Under the pieces are notes generated by a model. That model saw nothing but the letters and a program-made list of their open reading frames with translations. It had not been told where the DNA came from and made no database searches. Of a DNA stretch of 54,566 bases, positions 25,735 through 33,425 are shown piece after piece. The translations under genes and the position numbers were made by a program. This DNA comes from Catenulispora pinisilvae (lineage in GTDB: Bacteria > Actinomycetota > Actinomycetes > Streptomycetales > Catenulisporaceae), in assembly GCF_015356865.1 (NCBI RefSeq), contig NZ_JAAFZA010000050.1, positions 1 through 54,566 on the forward strand. Reading direction: 5' to 3'. Numbering within the stretch: the first letter of the stretch is position 1; the number at the start of each line of letters is the position of its first letter.

Positions 25735-26889
25735 TCAACCCGCCGCGGCGAGGTCGTTCTTCACGACCTGCCAGGCGGACAGCGCCAGCAGCGGGTGCGC
25801 GCCGAGTTCGACCAGGCGGTCGAACCCGTCGGCGGCCAGCGCCTCGCGTTCGCCGGCGCCGAGGCCGCTGGTCGCGATGGCACCGTCTCGGTCCGCCACG
25901 AACGCGGAACGGAAGTCCGTCTGCGTGACGATCTGTCGCAGGAACCGGTTGAGCGGCAGGCTTCGCGGTTCGGGGAAGCGGTAGTAGACGTAGTCCTCTT
26001 GGCGGAAGACGTGGCCTCCGTAGCGGGCGATCCGCTCTGGCTCCGGCTGCTCGAACTTCTCGGACCTCTCGGACTGCTCAGTCGTCGGGCCAAGTCCGGG
26101 AACGAACTGGATCACCCCGTGGCCGTGGTGGGACAGCTCCTGGTAGGAGAGCAGATGGCCAGGCAGTTCGCCGCCGGTGATGCCGAGCAGAACGCACCAG
26201 GTCAGCAGTTCGCTCTCGCCGACCTCGTCGAGGTTGACCGAGGTGAGACCGAGCAGGTCGTCATAGCGGCCGGCCGCGGTCTCCTGGATCAGCCACTTGT
26301 CGAACGCGTAGTTGGGCGCGGTGTAGCGGGACGTGCCGGGGAAGTGGGACATGCCGCCGCTGGCGATCACCGCGATGCGCTCGGGCCGGTCCGCCAGTGC
26401 GTCCGCGATGGCCTTCCCCAGCGCGTAGCAGCGGTGGGGGCTGGGGATCGGTGGCAGGTAGGTATTGACCAGCAGCGGTATGACGGGGACGTCGCTGTCG
26501 CCGAGGATGTGCTCGAACGGGGTCAAGAACGCGTGCCCCAACTCGGCCTGCTGTGAGTAGGTCACGTCGAAGTCCCGCGCGATCACGCCTTTGAGCAGGT
26601 CCACCGCGAGCGAGGTGTGGATCTCCTTGCGCCGGCGCCATCGGGTGTAGACAGCCTCGCACTCCTGCGAGACGACCAGGGTGAAGGCGGGGACCGCCTC
26701 CAGCCAGAAAGTCTCCAGGTGGTCGATGCCGATGACGAGCACGGCGTCGGGCCTGGCCGCGTCCAGAACCCGGCCGAAAGCGTGCAGGGCGGCGGTGCTG
26801 TTGTCGAGTTTGTCGATCTCCTCGTACGGGGGGCGGCTGAGCAATTGCGGGGCGTGCACGGCCGCGGCCGCGGCGACGATCTCGGCCAT
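25735..26889 (-). CDS. fused LigB-LigA extradiol dioxygenase (gallate/protocatechuate 4,5-type)
   Basis: A 384-aa protein joining two subunit types. Residues 1-280 are LigB-like, with metal-site segments VHAPQLL (His near 11), GIDHLETFW, and GGMSHFPG and GHGVIQF further on. The last 90 residues resemble the small LigA subunit (LNRFLRQIVTQTDFRSAF, then ELGAHPLLALSAWQVV). This order and length match gallate dioxygenase. It should open a hydroxylated benzoic acid ring next to a hydroxyl group using Fe(II). The ATG at 26889 with AGGGAG upstream is preferred over the long extension to 27021. GalB-, GalC- and GalD-like genes nearby process the product. Confidence 0.83.
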   Translation of the reverse strand: MAEIVAAAAAVHAPQLLSRPPYEEIDKLDNSTAALHAFGRVLDAARPDAVLVIGIDHLETFWLEAVPAFTLVVSQECEAVYTRWRRRKEIHTSLAVDLLKGVIARDFDVTYSQQAELGHAFLTPFEHILGDSDVPVIPLLVNTYLPPIPSPHRCYALGKAIADALADRPERIAVIASGGMSHFPGTSRYTAPNYAFDKWLIQETAAGRYDDLLGLTSVNLDEVGESELLTWCVLLGITGGELPGHLLSYQELSHHGHGVIQFVPGLGPTTEQSERSEKFEQPEPERIARYGGHVFRQEDYVYYRFPEPRSLPLNRFLRQIVTQTDFRSAFVADRDGAIATSGLGAGEREALAADGFDRLVELGAHPLLALSAWQVVKNDLAAAG

Positions 26890-26943
26890 CTCACGACTCC
26901 CTGGGGGTTCCGGTGTGCGGCTGACGGGTTCATGGTCGGGGAC

Positions 26944-27079
26944 GTTAATCGTTAACAATTTTGTCGTCAAGGCAGGGCTGCGATGCAGGCTCGACCAATT
27001 CTTTGCAGCTTTTACCAGCATTTGATATTATTTGGAGCTGGATCTGACCCTGGACAATGGTCAACAAGATTGGCAACAA
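26944..27079. promoter_or_regulatory. divergent promoter region with candidate GntR operators
   Basis: This AT-richer spacer separates the ring-cleavage gene from the hydrolase/isomerase/GntR operon. It holds GTTAATCGTTAAC (26944-26956), an inverted repeat with five-base arms, and the direct repeats GGTCAACAA (27059-27067) and TGGCAACAA (27071-27079). They are candidates for the GntR protein encoded at 28210. The assignment is inferred from position only. Confidence 0.4.
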
Positions 27080-27125
27080 TATGTAGCGAGCGACGAACTG
27101 AAGCGCCGGCGAAGGGTTGCGGACT

Positions 27126-27821
27126 GTGAAATACGTGTTGATCTCCGGTGCCTGGCACGGCGGCTGGTGCTGGGAACGCGTCGCACCCTTGCTGCGCGCC
27201 GCGGGGCACGAGGTCCACACCCCGACGCTGACCGGGGTGAGCGACCGGGCACACACCCTCACCCCGCAGGTGGGGCTGAACACGCACGTCGAGGATGTGG
27301 TGCGGCTGCTCGACAGCTACGACCTCACCGACGTCTGCCTGGTCGGACACAGTTACGCCGGCCAGGTCGTCGCCGGCGTCGCGCAGCTCCGGCCGGAACG
27401 GCTCGCCCTGAGGGTCCACCTGGACGCCTTCGTGCCCGAGGACGGCGAGGCCGCCATCGATCTGCTGCCCGGTGAGATCGCCCAGCACTACCGCGAGTCG
27501 GTGCGCGACGCCGGGTTCGGCTGGCTCATCCCGACGCGCTCGCTGACCGTCCTGGGGGTGACCGGCGAGGCGGACCTCGCCTGGCTGACCCCGCGGCTGA
27601 CCCCGCACCCCTGGCTCACCTACACGGAGCCGGTGCGGACCGGCTCGGCGGCGGCGAGCATCCCGGCGCGGTACCTCGACTGCACGGACTGGATAGGCGT
27701 GTTCGCGCCACACGCCGAACGGGCCCGCAAGCTCGGCTGGGACGTCAGGGCACTGGCCACCGGCCACGAAGCCATGGTGACCGCACCCGGGGACCTGGCG
27801 ACATTGCTTCTCGCGGACTGA
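27126..27821 (+). CDS. alpha/beta hydrolase (esterase/HNL-like)
   Basis: A 231-aa hydrolase. The nucleophile elbow is GHSYAG (Ser near residue 76). The oxyanion strand reads LISGAWHGGWCW, which resembles plant methylesterase/hydroxynitrile-lyase-type enzymes. The C-terminal catalytic His is in ATGHEAM; a candidate acid lies in the preceding LDCTDW region. I chose GTG at 27126 because GAAGGG precedes it; the TTG at 27117 has no room for a ribosome binding site. It opens a plus-strand operon with the isomerase-like and GntR genes. It may hydrolyse an ester or lactone intermediate of the pathway. Confidence 0.8.
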   Translation: MKYVLISGAWHGGWCWERVAPLLRAAGHEVHTPTLTGVSDRAHTLTPQVGLNTHVEDVVRLLDSYDLTDVCLVGHSYAGQVVAGVAQLRPERLALRVHLDAFVPEDGEAAIDLLPGEIAQHYRESVRDAGFGWLIPTRSLTVLGVTGEADLAWLTPRLTPHPWLTYTEPVRTGSAAASIPARYLDCTDWIGVFAPHAERARKLGWDVRALATGHEAMVTAPGDLATLLLAD

Positions 27822-27866
27822 GGCAGTACCGGGCAGGCCCGCTCCGGCTACACGCCTCCGACGGAC

Positions 27867-28226
27867 ATGGACCTTGAAATGGAATGGTTGGTACGTACGC
27901 ACAACCGGCTGCCGGCGGACACACCCGTCGCTGAGCGCGAAGGATTGCGCGCCGCCGAGCGCGAGCGGGCCCTGGAGTTGCGGGCCCAAGGAGTTCTCAG
28001 GAAGCTTTGGCGTACGCCCGGCAGCGCGGGCACAGTTGCTCTCTATGAATGCCGGGACGCTACGCATTTGCACGAGGCGTTGTCGTCGCTGCCGATGTTC
28101 CCCTGGCTTGAGGTGAGCGTCGAGCCACTGGCCGACCACCCGCAGGAAGCTCAGGCCGCTGCGCTGGCCGCGGCACGTGCCGAAGCCCTGGACCACCCCG
28201 AAGGACACGATGAACAACCCGTCTGA
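27867..28226 (+). CDS. muconolactone delta-isomerase-like protein
   Basis: A 119-aa protein matching the muconolactone isomerase fold: the N-terminal strand MEWLVRTHNRLP, a helix of the AEREGLRAAERERALELRAQGVLRKLWR type, the strand TVALYECRDATHLHEALSSLPMFP in part, and the end LEVSVEPLADHP. The classical enzyme shifts a double bond in muconolactone in the beta-ketoadipate route, but no ortho-cleavage genes are nearby, so a related lactone or enol isomerisation is likelier. The start is 27867 or the ATG at 27879; neither has a clear ribosome binding site. Its end overlaps the GntR start by 17 bp. Confidence 0.75.
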   Translation: MDLEMEWLVRTHNRLPADTPVAEREGLRAAERERALELRAQGVLRKLWRTPGSAGTVALYECRDATHLHEALSSLPMFPWLEVSVEPLADHPQEAQAAALAAARAEALDHPEGHDEQPV

Positions 28227-28962
28227 GAACAACCCCTCGGATCAGACCAAACCCGCACCGGCCACAGCGCTCGTCGATCTCGTCGACCGGGTGAGACTGG
28301 CCATCGCGCACGGCGAACTCCTGCCGGGCCGGCATCTGGTGGAAGCCGACCTCGCCGCGATGTTCGGCGCCTCGCGCGGCGCGGTGCGGTCGGCGCTGAC
28401 GGTCCTGGACACGGACGGGCTGATCACCCGCACCCCCAACCGTGGCGCGCGGGTGCGCCCGGTCTCCCTCGCGGAGGCCGTCGAGATCACCGAGTTGCGC
28501 GCTGTCATCGAGGGGATGTGCGCGGCGAAGGCGGCGCGGCGGGCCACCGCTCAGGAGCGAGCCGACCTGCGGCGTCTGGACGACCAGATGCGTGCCGCTG
28601 TCGAGGCGGGCGACACCGCGGCTTACAGCCGGCTCAGCGAGAACGTGCACGAGCACATCCGCGAGCTCGCCGGGCACGCGGCGGCCGTCGACGTCCTCGA
28701 CCGGCTGCGCTACCGCAGCGTGCGGTACCAGTTCAGTGTGGCGCGGCTGCCGGGCCGACCGAGCCGGGGCGTCGAGGAGCACTCGGCGATCATCCACGCC
28801 GTGGTCGCCGCGATGCCGGACGACGCCGAACGGGAGATGCGCTCGCATCTTCAGAGCGTGATCGGTGCGCTGTACGAACTTCAGGCGCAGGGCGGCCTTT
28901 CCATCCCCGTGCCGGCTGCTGTGTCCGCGCCGCTGGCGGAAGGCATGACGAACCAGGGTTGA
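28210..28962 (+). CDS. GntR family regulator (FCD subfamily)
   Basis: A 250-aa regulator. The winged helix-turn-helix spans about residues 20-85 (VRLAIAHGELLPGRHLVEADLAAMF in part, SRGAVRSALTVL, LITRTPNRGARV). The FCD ligand domain follows with helices starting ITELRAVIEGMCAAKAA and metal-type residues in VHEHIREL and EEHSAIIHAV. FCD regulators respond to carboxylic acids. The ATG at 28210 has AAGGA upstream. It is co-transcribed with the hydrolase and isomerase genes and probably controls the divergent ring-cleavage gene and perhaps the 33-29 kb operon that converges on it. Confidence 0.87.
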   Translation: MNNPSENNPSDQTKPAPATALVDLVDRVRLAIAHGELLPGRHLVEADLAAMFGASRGAVRSALTVLDTDGLITRTPNRGARVRPVSLAEAVEITELRAVIEGMCAAKAARRATAQERADLRRLDDQMRAAVEAGDTAAYSRLSENVHEHIRELAGHAAAVDVLDRLRYRSVRYQFSVARLPGRPSRGVEEHSAIIHAVVAAMPDDAEREMRSHLQSVIGALYELQAQGGLSIPVPAAVSAPLAEGMTNQG

Positions 28963-28979
28963 ACGGGCGCGCGCCGACA

Positions 28980-29744
28980 TCAACCCTCCACGAGCGCACG
29001 GAGCCAAGCCTGCGTCGCATCGCACACCGGATGGGACGCGCCGAGCTCGTCGAGGTAGTCCCGGCACGCCCGCACCTCGTGCGCGCGCCGGGCGGCGTGC
29101 TCCCGGGTCCCGTCGATCAGCCGTGCCACCAGGGCGGTCCCGTTGCCGCCCAGTTCGCCGGCGATCTGGTCGCGCACCCACTGCTCGCACCCCGCCGCCG
29201 CACCGGCCGACACCGCTTCGAGCACTGTGGCCGCCATTCCCTTCATGAACACGCTGCGCAGCAGCTTGCGCCCGGCGGCGGCGCCGACCGGTTCGTCGAG
29301 CACGTCGACCACCGCCCCAGCGGCCCGGAACGCCTGGGCGAGGCGGCCCGCACCGGGTCCGGAGGCCAGAAGGGGCGTCGCCGCACCTCGGCGCGGGACC
29401 GGGGCGAGTACCGCGACGTCGGCCATCACAGCTCCGGTGCCGACCAGAGCCCGCTCGGCCGCCCGCTTCTCGGCCGGAGAGCCGGTGTTGAAGTCCGCGT
29501 AGCAGGCACCGGGTGTCAGTGCCTCGGCGGCTTGGGCCGCGGCGTGTGTGGCGAACCGGGCTCCGGTCAGCCCGAGTACGACGTCGGCCCGTTTGACGGC
29601 CTCGGCGATCGACGACGCCCGGCGCAGACCAGGCGGCGTCGGCACCGGTGCGGGATCGAACGCCCAGACCTGCCAGCCGATGGCGATCAGATCCGAGGCG
29701 TACAGCCGGCCGGCTTCTCCGAGGCCGAGTATGGCGATCCGCAT
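28980..29744 (-). CDS. 6-phosphogluconate dehydrogenase-like NAD(P)-binding protein (DUF1932 type)
   Basis: A 254-aa dehydrogenase-like protein. The Rossmann motif is ILGLGEAGRLYASDL at residue 4. The catalytic-lysine helix of the beta-hydroxyacid dehydrogenase family reads RKLLRSVFMKGMAATVLE. The C-terminal helical domain resembles DUF1932. The ATG at 29744 has GGGAGG upstream. It is the last gene of the minus-strand operon running from 33249. It may oxidise or reduce a hydroxy- or oxo-acid derived from ring cleavage; the exact step is unknown. Confidence 0.78.
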   Translation of the reverse strand: MRIAILGLGEAGRLYASDLIAIGWQVWAFDPAPVPTPPGLRRASSIAEAVKRADVVLGLTGARFATHAAAQAAEALTPGACYADFNTGSPAEKRAAERALVGTGAVMADVAVLAPVPRRGAATPLLASGPGAGRLAQAFRAAGAVVDVLDEPVGAAAGRKLLRSVFMKGMAATVLEAVSAGAAAGCEQWVRDQIAGELGGNGTALVARLIDGTREHAARRAHEVRACRDYLDELGASHPVCDATQAWLRALVEG

Positions 29745-29783
29745 GATGATGTCCTCCCGGTTGTGGATCAGTCCGGTTGTGGA

Positions 29784-30764
29784 TCAGTGGATCGCCAGGT
29801 CTGCGACATCGACCGGTGGGGTGCCGTGCGTGTGGAAGGACTCGATGGTCCTCAAGCCCCAGGCCTGGCCTTTCGCGCGTTCCGCCGCGGTCCAGGTGAC
29901 GGTCTCCCAGTCGGGGGCGAGTAGGAGCCGGGACACCGGGTTGCACAGTTCGATGCGGTTTCCGCCGGGCTCGTAGACGTACAGGAAGAAGGTCTGCTGG
30001 ATCGCGTGCTTGTGCGGGCCGGTTTCGATGAAGACGCCCGCATCCAGGCAGATGTCGGCGGCGCGCAGGATCTCCTCGCGGGTGTCGGTGGCGAAGGCGA
30101 TGTGGTGGAGCCGGCCGTGACTGCCGGTCCAGTCCTCGGTGTAGACCAGGTCGTAGGACTTGTTGCCGAAGTGGTGCCACTGCGCGCTGATCCGGCCGTC
30201 GTCCATGCGGATCTGCTCGCTGGTGCGGGCGCCCAGGACATCCCGCTGGAACGTCCCGTTCGTCGATACCTCGGCGGCCAGGAAGTTGACGTGGTCCAGG
30301 CGGCGTACGCCGATGCCGTGCGCCGGCTTGGCCTCGGCCTGGTTCTTCAGGGCCGGGCGCGTGGCCGGCGGTGCCTGGTAGTGCTCGGAGTCCCAGTAGA
30401 GCTCGAACTCGTGGCCGTCCGGGTCGCGGAACAGGTAGCTCGGTCCCACGCCGAACCCGCCGTCCTGCCAGCCGGCGCCCAGGCCGCGGGCCTCGATCGC
30501 GGCGACCCGGCGCTTGAGGGCGTCCGCGCTCCAGGTGCGCAGCGCGGTGCGGCGGATGCCCGAGGTCTCGTGGCCGGTGAGGATCAGGCTGTGGTGTTCG
30601 TAGTCGTCGAAGGTGCGCAGGTACACCGAGTCGCCCACGCGTCCGCAGATGCGAAGGCCGAGGATCTCGGTGAAGAAGTGCAGGCTCGCGTCGAGGTCGG
30701 GGGTGAGCAGTTCGGCGTGGCCGAGGTGGGCGATCTCATGGAGGGGCGAGGGCGTCGCGGGCAT
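29784..30764 (-). CDS. VOC-family extradiol ring-cleavage dioxygenase (catechol 2,3-dioxygenase-like)
   Basis: A 326-aa two-domain type I extradiol dioxygenase. The N-terminal VOC repeat covers about residues 8-130. The catalytic repeat follows with iron ligands His in LDHVNFL (about 162), His in LHHIAFAT (about 230) and Glu in GNRIELCN (about 280). The ATG at 30764 behind AAGGAG is clearly preferred over the open frame to 31127. It provides a second, structurally unrelated ring-cleaving enzyme beside the LigB-type protein, so the cluster may handle two different catechols. It sits between the GalD-like and 6PGDH-like genes. Confidence 0.86.
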   Translation of the reverse strand: MPATPSPLHEIAHLGHAELLTPDLDASLHFFTEILGLRICGRVGDSVYLRTFDDYEHHSLILTGHETSGIRRTALRTWSADALKRRVAAIEARGLGAGWQDGGFGVGPSYLFRDPDGHEFELYWDSEHYQAPPATRPALKNQAEAKPAHGIGVRRLDHVNFLAAEVSTNGTFQRDVLGARTSEQIRMDDGRISAQWHHFGNKSYDLVYTEDWTGSHGRLHHIAFATDTREEILRAADICLDAGVFIETGPHKHAIQQTFFLYVYEPGGNRIELCNPVSRLLLAPDWETVTWTAAERAKGQAWGLRTIESFHTHGTPPVDVADLAIH

Positions 30765-30783
30765 GAGGCTCCTTGATCCGGTG

Positions 30784-31812
30784 TCAGGCGGGCCGGGGGA
30801 AGACGGTGCCTTCGAACAGCTTGCGAGCCGTGCGCGCCAGAGCCGAACGCGCGGTGCGCGGGCGGTCGGCGGGCGCGTCCGGGTCGAGCTCGACGACGAT
30901 GTCGAGGAAGCCACTGGGGTGCTCCAGGCGCAGCGGCCGCCCGGGGGAAACGGCGGCGAGCTCGGCCCCGACGGCTCCGGGCAACAACAGCGCGGCGGCG
31001 ACGCCGGCCGCGCCGAGCACCCCGATCGCCTCGTGACAGCGCACCGGGATGAAAGTCCGGGTGCTGATGGTGCCGCCGTCGCGCGGCGGTGAGAGCAGGG
31101 ATATCTTCGGCAGCGACGGCGCCTCACCCAGGCCCATCAGCTTCAGCGCCGCGGTGCGGATCCGCCGGACGCGGTCGGCGAGCGCTTCGTCGGCTTCCAG
31201 CTCGGCCGGGGTCTGCTCACCGGTCACGCCCAGGTCGGCCGCCCTGACCACGACGACGGGCATGCCGTTGTCGACGCAGGTCGCCTCGATGCCGTCGAGC
31301 ACGTCGAGGATGCGGCCGGTGGGCAGCAGGGGCTTGTCGGTCGGCGAGGCGAACTCCAGCAGGACCGGCTCGCGGTAGTCGACCGTTCCGCCGACAGCCG
31401 TGAAGGTGGCTGTCGCCGACTCGCCGGTGTTGACCAGATGAATGCGGATACTGACATGCTCCCCGGCAGAGGCGAACAGAGCGCGCTCGACGGCGAACGG
31501 TCCGACCCCGGCCAACAGGTTGCCGCAGTTCTGCCGGTCGGTGACGAACGCCTCGTCGACTCCGGCCTGCAGGAACAGGTAGTCGACGTCCGCGTCCGCC
31601 CGGCTGGACGGCGACACCACGGCGACCTTGCTGGTCAGCGGGTGCCCGCCGCCGATCCCGTCGATCTGCCGAGGGTCGGGGGTGCCCAGGACGCGCAGCA
31701 GGACGTCGTCGCGTTCGGCGGGGTCGGCCGGCAGGTCCGAGGCGAGGAAGTACGCGCCCTTCGACGTGCCGCCGCGCATCTGGATGCAGGGGATGCCGGC
31801 CGGCTCAGACAT
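30784..31812 (-). CDS. galD: PrpF/GalD-type tautomerase (4-oxalomesaconate tautomerase-like)
   Basis: A 342-aa diaminopimelate-epimerase-fold protein. It opens with IPCIQMRGGTSKGAYFLASD and has the first catalytic cysteine in DRQNCGNLLAGVGPFAVE, as in PrpF and GalD. Family members move a double bond or isomerise cis/trans unsaturated acids. Next to GalB- and GalC-like genes the expected reaction is keto-enol tautomerisation of 4-oxalomesaconate. The ATG at 31812 overlaps the end of the aldolase gene by 8 bp. PrpF-type aconitate isomerase is the main alternative; the context argues against it. Confidence 0.82.
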   Translation of the reverse strand: MSEPAGIPCIQMRGGTSKGAYFLASDLPADPAERDDVLLRVLGTPDPRQIDGIGGGHPLTSKVAVVSPSSRADADVDYLFLQAGVDEAFVTDRQNCGNLLAGVGPFAVERALFASAGEHVSIRIHLVNTGESATATFTAVGGTVDYREPVLLEFASPTDKPLLPTGRILDVLDGIEATCVDNGMPVVVVRAADLGVTGEQTPAELEADEALADRVRRIRTAALKLMGLGEAPSLPKISLLSPPRDGGTISTRTFIPVRCHEAIGVLGAAGVAAALLLPGAVGAELAAVSPGRPLRLEHPSGFLDIVVELDPDAPADRPRTARSALARTARKLFEGTVFPRPA

Positions 31813-32518
31813 TCCTGCGCTCCCCGGCGAGGTACTGCTCATACGGCACGTACTCCACACCGAGCTCGCCGAGCAGAGCTCTGAGGCCGTACCGGTCCAG
31901 CCCGAGCTGGCCGGCGGCGAGCACGTCCCGGGTGATCTGTTCCTTGGCCTCGCGGGCCCGGGAGGCTTCGATGGCGCGCGGCAGCTCGTGCGCCGGCACG
32001 GTGAGCACTCCGTCGTCGTCGGCGACGATCACCGAACCCGGGAGCACGCTCTGGCCGCCGACGACCAGTGGAACGTTGACCGCCCCAGCCGTGGCCTTGA
32101 CCGAGCCCTGAGCGCTGACGTGCCGGGTCCAGATCGGGAATCCCATCGCGCGCAGCTCCGCGGTGTCGCGCACCCCGGCGTCCATCACCAGGCCGCGGAT
32201 GCCGCGCGCGGCGAGCGAGGTGGCGAGCAATTCGCCGAACAGGCCGTCGGTGCACGGCGAGGCGGTAGAGACCACGAGGACGTCGCCGGGACCGCATTGC
32301 TCGACCGCGGCATGGATCATCAGGTTGTCGCCCGGCCAGCACAGCGCGGTCACCGCCGAGCCAGCGATGCGCGTCCCCTGCTGGATCGGGCGGATCCGCG
32401 GGCCCAGATACCCGATCCGGCCCAGTGCCTCGTGCACGGTGGCCACGCCGAAGCGCGCGAGTTCGTCGAGCTGGTCCAGTGGCGGGCGCGGCACGCCGGT
32501 GACGACGACGTTCCTCAC
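31805..32518 (-). CDS. galC: RraA-fold HMG/CHA aldolase (GalC/LigK-like)
   Basis: A 237-aa protein of the RraA/HMG-aldolase family. The active-site loop reads GELLATSLAARGIRGLVMD followed by AGVRD; its Arg-Asp pair binds substrate and Mg(II) in true aldolases and is intact here. It would cleave 4-carboxy-4-hydroxy-2-oxoadipate to pyruvate and oxaloacetate. Its end overlaps the GalD-like gene and its start overlaps the end of the GalB-like gene, so all three are tightly coupled. A plain RraA ribonuclease inhibitor is unlikely given the length and operon. Confidence 0.85.
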   Translation of the reverse strand: MRNVVVTGVPRPPLDQLDELARFGVATVHEALGRIGYLGPRIRPIQQGTRIAGSAVTALCWPGDNLMIHAAVEQCGPGDVLVVSTASPCTDGLFGELLATSLAARGIRGLVMDAGVRDTAELRAMGFPIWTRHVSAQGSVKATAGAVNVPLVVGGQSVLPGSVIVADDDGVLTVPAHELPRAIEASRAREAKEQITRDVLAAGQLGLDRYGLRALLGELGVEYVPYEQYLAGERRNV

Positions 32519-33249
32519 GCGAGCTCCTTGGCCGTCTGCGGGTAGTGACGCTGGAACGCTTCGGCGCGGGTGTCGTGGGCGAGCCCGAGGTTCGGGCCGG
32601 CGTTGCGCTGCAACTGCACGCCACGCCGCTTAGCGAGATCGGTGTAGTAGTCCCACATGTGCTGCTGCGCAGGCAGGCACTGCATGGCCTTCTGCTTGCG
32701 TTCGAAGACCGGCGTGATGTCGAGCAGGACGTCCGGCTTGAAGTCGCACTGCTCGCTCTGGTGCGGCTCGAAGGAGAACACCGGAGGCGCGCCGAGCACG
32801 TCGCCCGGCGCCTGGTAGCCGATGGCCTGCGCGAGGATCCGCGCCTGCATGGCCATCCGCGCGGCGGCCGGATGATCGCCGTTGTACGGATCGGCCAGGG
32901 TGTGGGTGAGCACAACCGTGGGCTGTACGTCCCGGTAGATGTGTACGAGCCGGTCCACCAGTTCGGCGTTCTCCGACAGCGGGTAGTCGCCGGCATCGAA
33001 GAACTCGATCTCGGCGCCGAGGGCCGAGGCCGCGGCCTCGGCCTCCGCACGCCGGATCGCCTTGATCTCCTCGAGCGGCTTGCCGGCCAGCCATGCCTTC
33101 GCCGATTCGCCGCGCTCGCCGTAGGACAGACAGACGACCTTGGCGCGCTCTCCGCGCTCGGCCGCCAGGGCTATCGCGCCGGCCGAGCGCCAGACGAAGT
33201 CACCGGCGTGCGCGCTGACGACCAGCAGTGCGTCACGGGATTCAGCCAT
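32515..33249 (-). CDS. galB: PIG-L/LmbE-fold 4-oxalomesaconate hydratase (GalB-like)
   Basis: A 244-aa zinc protein of the PIG-L deacetylase fold. Instead of AHPDDE it has SAHAGDFVWRSAGAIAL at residue 11, the form I recall in GalB of the gallate pathway. The third zinc ligand is in YNGDHPAA (about 124). GERGESAKAWL near residue 45 is also typical. It should hydrate oxalomesaconate to the substrate of the GalC-like aldolase. It is the first gene of the minus-strand operon galB-galC-galD-VOC-6PGDH; the promoter lies in the 176-bp gap before the ROK gene. Confidence 0.84.
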   Translation of the reverse strand: MAESRDALLVVSAHAGDFVWRSAGAIALAAERGERAKVVCLSYGERGESAKAWLAGKPLEEIKAIRRAEAEAAASALGAEIEFFDAGDYPLSENAELVDRLVHIYRDVQPTVVLTHTLADPYNGDHPAAARMAMQARILAQAIGYQAPGDVLGAPPVFSFEPHQSEQCDFKPDVLLDITPVFERKQKAMQCLPAQQHMWDYYTDLAKRRGVQLQRNAGPNLGLAHDTRAEAFQRHYPQTAKELA

Positions 33250-33425
33250 GGTCCGTACTCCTTGCTCGATGGTTGTGCGGGCTGCTGGGCCCAGTCGAGT
33301 ATCGACCGAGGGGCTATTTACTTCAAGCCTTGAGTTATTACGCTCTTATAACGGGCACAAGTGAGCCGATAGATCATCGCGCCGCCCTCGATGGATCGAG
33401 CGCCGGGTGGGTTATATTTTTCGGC

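Noticed and set aside
28060..30180. A 706-codon minus-strand frame covering GntR, 6PGDH-like and VOC genes
   Set aside because: It runs through three well-supported genes in other frames and gives Arg-rich nonsense text.
31805..32518. RraA regulator of ribonuclease E
   Set aside because: It is longer than RraA, keeps the aldolase Arg-Asp loop and lies in a ring-cleavage operon.
32515..33249. N-acetylglucosaminyl deacetylase (PIG-L/LmbE)
   Set aside because: The usual AHPDDE motif is replaced by AHAGDF, and GalC- and GalD-like genes overlap it, which fits the GalB hydratase.
33228..33425. N-terminal extension of the ROK regulator from 33228
   Set aside because: It would overlap the start and promoter of the divergent GalB-like gene, and its text has no regulator features.
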